Shown: positions 61,041 to 64,000 of the stretch, in pieces
How positions within the stretch are numbered: position 1 is the first letter of the stretch
Layout of the letters: each line of letters opens with the position of its first letter
Assembly (NCBI GenBank): GCA_949298505.1
Contig: CASFWW010000014.1
Coordinates: forward strand, 1-64,000
Direction: 5' to 3'
Source: Ornithoclostridium sp949298505
Lineage (GTDB): Bacteria; Bacillota; Clostridia; Christensenellales; UBA3700
DNA: 64,000 bases
The notes under the pieces: generated by a model
Seen by the model: only the letters and a program-made list of their open reading frames with translations
Databases searched by the model: none
What the model was told of the DNA's origin: nothing
Program-made: the position numbers and the translations under genes

Positions 61041-61322
61041 CCTTAACCTGCTTGCATATCATCGCGTCGCAAAGCAAGCGATGTCGCGCGTCAGCGCGAG
61101 CCCTTGTGTGTTTCATCGTTACCGTTTGCGGTAACAGATTTCGCGCGTCAGCGCGAACCTGTCTTTTGAGGATCCTTGTACGTGTCATCATAGATCTCCT
61201 TAGCCGTTTACCGGCCGCGCCCACCTGCGGTGGGAATGTGCACTACTCAGCGGCTCCGCCGCGTGGCGTCGGCAACCATAAAGGCAGCCGACGCCGGGTA
61301 TCTCACAAGATAAAACGACGGG
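61041..61322. other. Palindrome-rich gene-free stretch
   Basis: About 280 bp without a gene but with many hairpins. TCGCGC-GTCA-GCGCGA occurs twice (61084-61099, 61141-61156). GTTACC/GGTAAC, CCCACC/GGTGGG, GCGGC/GCCGC and CGTCGGC/GCCGACG are also present. It is richer in GC than the rest of the ICE. It may be part of oriT, a replication origin or a structured leader. Confidence 0.5.
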
Positions 61323-63995
61323 TTATTTGCCGTTTTTACTACCGGAACCTGACTTTCCGCTACTCTTCGGACGTCTCCAAAAAGGACGTCTGCTGTAAAC
61401 ATTCGTATTCGAAGACACAACTTTATTTACGGTTCGATCGACATACTTATCGCCCTTCTCTGCGCGGTAAAGTCCGCTTTGAACGAAGAGACGTTTTACC
61501 TGATCAGAATCGTTAGAGCAACCGAACGCCAACATCGATACAAGTCGATAGTCAGACTTTGAGTGGTCTCCGCAGACATCTTCTCCACCCCAAAGCCGGT
61601 CAAATTCGGATCCGCTTTTGGATCGGCGTAGCATTGAAATGACTTCGTCGTCGGAGAGGCGATCTGACTGTTTGATATTGCGTTGAGATTGAGCAGTTTG
61701 CTGTTGTATCTTACGTTCTCCGAGACGACTTTTCAGTTCGCTTGCAAACTCTGAGTCGGGCGTATAAGTCGACAGATCCTTCTTGCCGTCGAGCGCATAA
61801 CAATTTCCGGTCATCGAAATAAATTTGCCCGTCGAATAGTATTCAACATCTTCTTTGCTGCCTTCCACCGGCTCCGATCCTGGCACCGCTGCAATGCGAT
61901 TATTCAAGTTGCCGACATCGCCCTTAAAGAAAATATGTATTCCCGTTCCCGACGTGGATTTTTCCGCGTACGTATCTTTTGCCGACGCGACGATCTTCTG
62001 TGCAGCGTCGGAGATCTTCGTCAATTTACCGTCGACGTCTTTGCTTATACAGTGATCCAGGTCGACGCATTTTATCCCGGAATTTTCAGTCAGTACGAAA
62101 GTAACGCCTTCACAGCCGTTTTGACGAGCATATTCTATCGCTTTGTCAAACGTCGTCCACGTTGTAGGATCGTTCACTTTCGCCCACTTACCTGTCGCTA
62201 CATCGAGATTGACTTTCTTCTTTTTGCCGTCTTCTGAGTATGTTTTGAACACGCACCATTGCGGCAAAGCCTTCATTTCTGTCGGCACGTTATTTTCCAG
62301 GTTGTCTAACGTGCGCAGCTTCTTCTCTTGATAGTATTTCAGTATCTTTTCGCGTTTCGCGTCTTCGGAATTGTTCATCTTTTCATTTACCTTTTCTTGA
62401 ATAAAAGCATTTGCTTGATCAGCTTTTTTTACTGCCTCAAAGAAATCGTCGGCTTTACAGCTTCTAAGCCAATCCTGTAAATACGCAGCGTGATTATCAA
62501 GCATTTTACCGTCTATCAGACTTACGGCTAAATCCTGTTGCATAAACACCGATGTTAGCTCTGCTATAAGCTCCTCTTTTGCATAAGCCTCTGCGCCGAA
62601 TTTACCGCTCAGATCACGCTTCAATCTCGTCTCGTGCCCACTTGCATGAGCCATTTCGTGAAAAGCAGTCGAATAAAGCTGCTGCAAACTCGTAAATTTT
62701 GACCTGGGCGGAAGATGTATTTCATCTGCCTGGATCGCATAATAGGCTTCATTCTTTGTGTCATACAGAATAGGACAAAAACTATTTGATAATACGTTTT
62801 CACACGCGACGTTTGCTTTGCTTTCATCAAGAAGCGGAGCATTATATTTTTCAAGACCTTCGACCTGTTCTCCATTAAAAACCGTGTACTGCCTGGACAA
62901 CATTCTGATGTTCTTTTTGCAATAGTTTTCAAACTCTTCGTCAGTTAAATCCTTTAACTGTTCACGGAGCTCTTTCCTTTCAACCATTTTCTTTTGATTG
63001 ATGTCGTAAGAACTCCAAAGTTCTACTCGGCAACCGTGTGAACCTTTTTTCACGCTGAGCCCCATTGCGTTCACTTGCTTGATCGTATAAAAACGCGGAT
63101 CAGACCACCCGTTCGCCGCGATCGCAAACGTCAACAGAAATCTGTTTGCTCCGTTGTATTTCCGTCCGGTCTCTCCGTTCATCGGCAAAGCTGCCTGCGC
63201 AAAATGCGCCCAGGTCAAATTTCCATTCTGCATACGTTCAATGAGTTCGTTTACGACAGCTTCCCTGTTCTTTTTCACATAATCTATTTTTTCTCTTTGT
63301 GCTACCGCATTTTCTACTGGCTCAGCAGACTCAGTATTCAAATTTTGAGAAGTAGCTTTTCGATGAGATTTATATTCTTCATCGACATAGCTTTGAGCCG
63401 CTTCGAGATTTGAAAAATTATAATGCCCCTGCGCCCACGTTCCGTCCTGGACATCGTACTTAAAGGCAACGACAAAGTCTTTTTCTCTCTGAATAATAGC
63501 TATGTCTTCGCCGCGAGTGCTTTTTTCGATTTTAACAACGGTATAGCCTTGTTTCGTTTTATGTCTGAAATCTTCCTTAATGTTTTCAGCTTCATCACTT
63601 TGTTGAGATTGCGTCTCTGCGTCAAGCATTTCTTTGTGCTGTATTTGCTGCATTTCAACTTCGACGTCAAAACCTCGAACTATGTCTGCGACCTGTTTTA
63701 CCTCGTCTTGTGTCAGACCGTTGGTTGTAAATCCCATAATATCTGTGGCTTCCAACACTACCCCGTTATTTGTTCTTTCATACAAACCTTCGATCGTTTT
63801 ACCCTCTTTACCGATAAATCTGATTACATTTGTCCACTGTGGCAAGTTAGACGCCACCGCAGCCGAACTGCGTTTAAGATTTTCTTCTTCGACACTAAAA
63901 TCCCTTTGATAGCCTATTTGTTTAAGGGCTTCTCTTAAAAGAAATTCGTTTGAAAACGGTAGTCTAAATTCAAGCTGATATTTTTCGATTGCCAT
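61323..63995 (-). CDS. ArdC-like/zincin/primase fusion protein
   Basis: The ATG at 63995 lies 5 bp from the window edge, so the start is likely but not certain. Of 890 residues, about 235-335 match the ArdC N-terminal ssDNA-binding domain (HFAQAALPMNGETGRKYNGANRF and SVKKGSHGCRVELW, in parts). About 395-525 is a metallopeptidase-like domain with HEMAH at 446-450 and a following GAEAYAKEELIAELTS. About 570-700 is a primase-polymerase-like domain with VDLDHC (644-649) and SGTGIHIFFKG (682-692). Two smaller N-terminal domains are unassigned. Related proteins protect incoming single strands and start second-strand synthesis after transfer. Confidence 0.85.
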   Translation of the reverse strand: MAIEKYQLEFRLPFSNEFLLREALKQIGYQRDFSVEEENLKRSSAAVASNLPQWTNVIRFIGKEGKTIEGLYERTNNGVVLEATDIMGFTTNGLTQDEVKQVADIVRGFDVEVEMQQIQHKEMLDAETQSQQSDEAENIKEDFRHKTKQGYTVVKIEKSTRGEDIAIIQREKDFVVAFKYDVQDGTWAQGHYNFSNLEAAQSYVDEEYKSHRKATSQNLNTESAEPVENAVAQREKIDYVKKNREAVVNELIERMQNGNLTWAHFAQAALPMNGETGRKYNGANRFLLTFAIAANGWSDPRFYTIKQVNAMGLSVKKGSHGCRVELWSSYDINQKKMVERKELREQLKDLTDEEFENYCKKNIRMLSRQYTVFNGEQVEGLEKYNAPLLDESKANVACENVLSNSFCPILYDTKNEAYYAIQADEIHLPPRSKFTSLQQLYSTAFHEMAHASGHETRLKRDLSGKFGAEAYAKEELIAELTSVFMQQDLAVSLIDGKMLDNHAAYLQDWLRSCKADDFFEAVKKADQANAFIQEKVNEKMNNSEDAKREKILKYYQEKKLRTLDNLENNVPTEMKALPQWCVFKTYSEDGKKKKVNLDVATGKWAKVNDPTTWTTFDKAIEYARQNGCEGVTFVLTENSGIKCVDLDHCISKDVDGKLTKISDAAQKIVASAKDTYAEKSTSGTGIHIFFKGDVGNLNNRIAAVPGSEPVEGSKEDVEYYSTGKFISMTGNCYALDGKKDLSTYTPDSEFASELKSRLGERKIQQQTAQSQRNIKQSDRLSDDEVISMLRRSKSGSEFDRLWGGEDVCGDHSKSDYRLVSMLAFGCSNDSDQVKRLFVQSGLYRAEKGDKYVDRTVNKVVSSNTNVYSRRPFWRRPKSSGKSGSGSKNGK

Positions 63996-64000
63996 TTCTC

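Overview
The window looks like chromosomal DNA of an uncultured, gut-type Gram-positive anaerobe, most likely a Clostridia-class Firmicute. Genes have strong AGGAGG-type ribosome binding sites. Sigma-A-type promoters usually have 17-bp spacers. Many exported proteins are lipoproteins with a lipobox cysteine. Sugar import uses Lpl-type ABC permeases with an MsmK-type ATPase and a DUF624 (YesL-like) partner, and no SusC/SusD outer-membrane pair is present. A meso-diaminopimelate dehydrogenase (ddh) is also present. The species cannot be named from the sequence.

Region 1 (1-10.6 kb) is a host-glycan and general section: a partial GH95-type lipoprotein, a double-HTH/SdpI-like membrane regulator, ddh, a sialidase joined to a multi-pass membrane domain, an exonuclease/endonuclease/phosphatase lipoprotein, a YhcH/NanQ-type sugar anomerase paired with an unknown protein, and a GH29 alpha-L-fucosidase. 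Fucose and sialic acid are the caps of mucin glycans, so these genes fit mucin foraging. tRNA-Ala(CGC) and a Fic protein follow (10.8-12.2 kb).

Region 2 (12.3-31 kb) is one long minus-strand operon that reads as a Gram-positive fructan utilisation locus. In transcription order it encodes a Cys-rich repeat lipoprotein, a large surface GH32 enzyme, two ABC permeases, the solute-binding protein, a DUF624 protein, a carbohydrate-binding lipoprotein, a cytoplasmic GH32 invertase, a GH32-like lipoprotein, a PfkB fructokinase and the ABC ATPase. A divergent LacI-family gene and a 31-bp inverted repeat between the two promoters are the probable control. Fructan would be cut at the surface, imported as oligosaccharide, hydrolysed inside and phosphorylated.

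Region 3 (31-42.4 kb) holds a TetR/flavin-reductase pair, a GH18 lipoprotein, a kinase-fold/XRE pair, a CsoR-controlled heavy-metal P-type ATPase with clear operators, and two translationally coupled DUF262-family genes (GmrSD-like), which are a candidate defence system.

Region 4 (42.78 kb to the end) is the left part of an integrative and conjugative element (ICE). It sits in a tRNA-Met(CAT) gene, of which a 55-nt 3' fragment and its terminator remain at the junction. The element carries a tyrosine integrase, a small basic protein, a ParA/ribbon-helix-helix pair, VirB4, a VirB6-like protein, a pilin, a giant Ig-repeat surface protein, a VirD4 coupling protein, an HUH relaxase with accessory protein, a palindrome-rich candidate oriT, and an ArdC/zincin/primase fusion. 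Three copies of a 35-bp array of four 8-bp units at 9-bp spacing flank the integrase module and are the most unusual DNA structure seen. The right end of the ICE lies outside the window.
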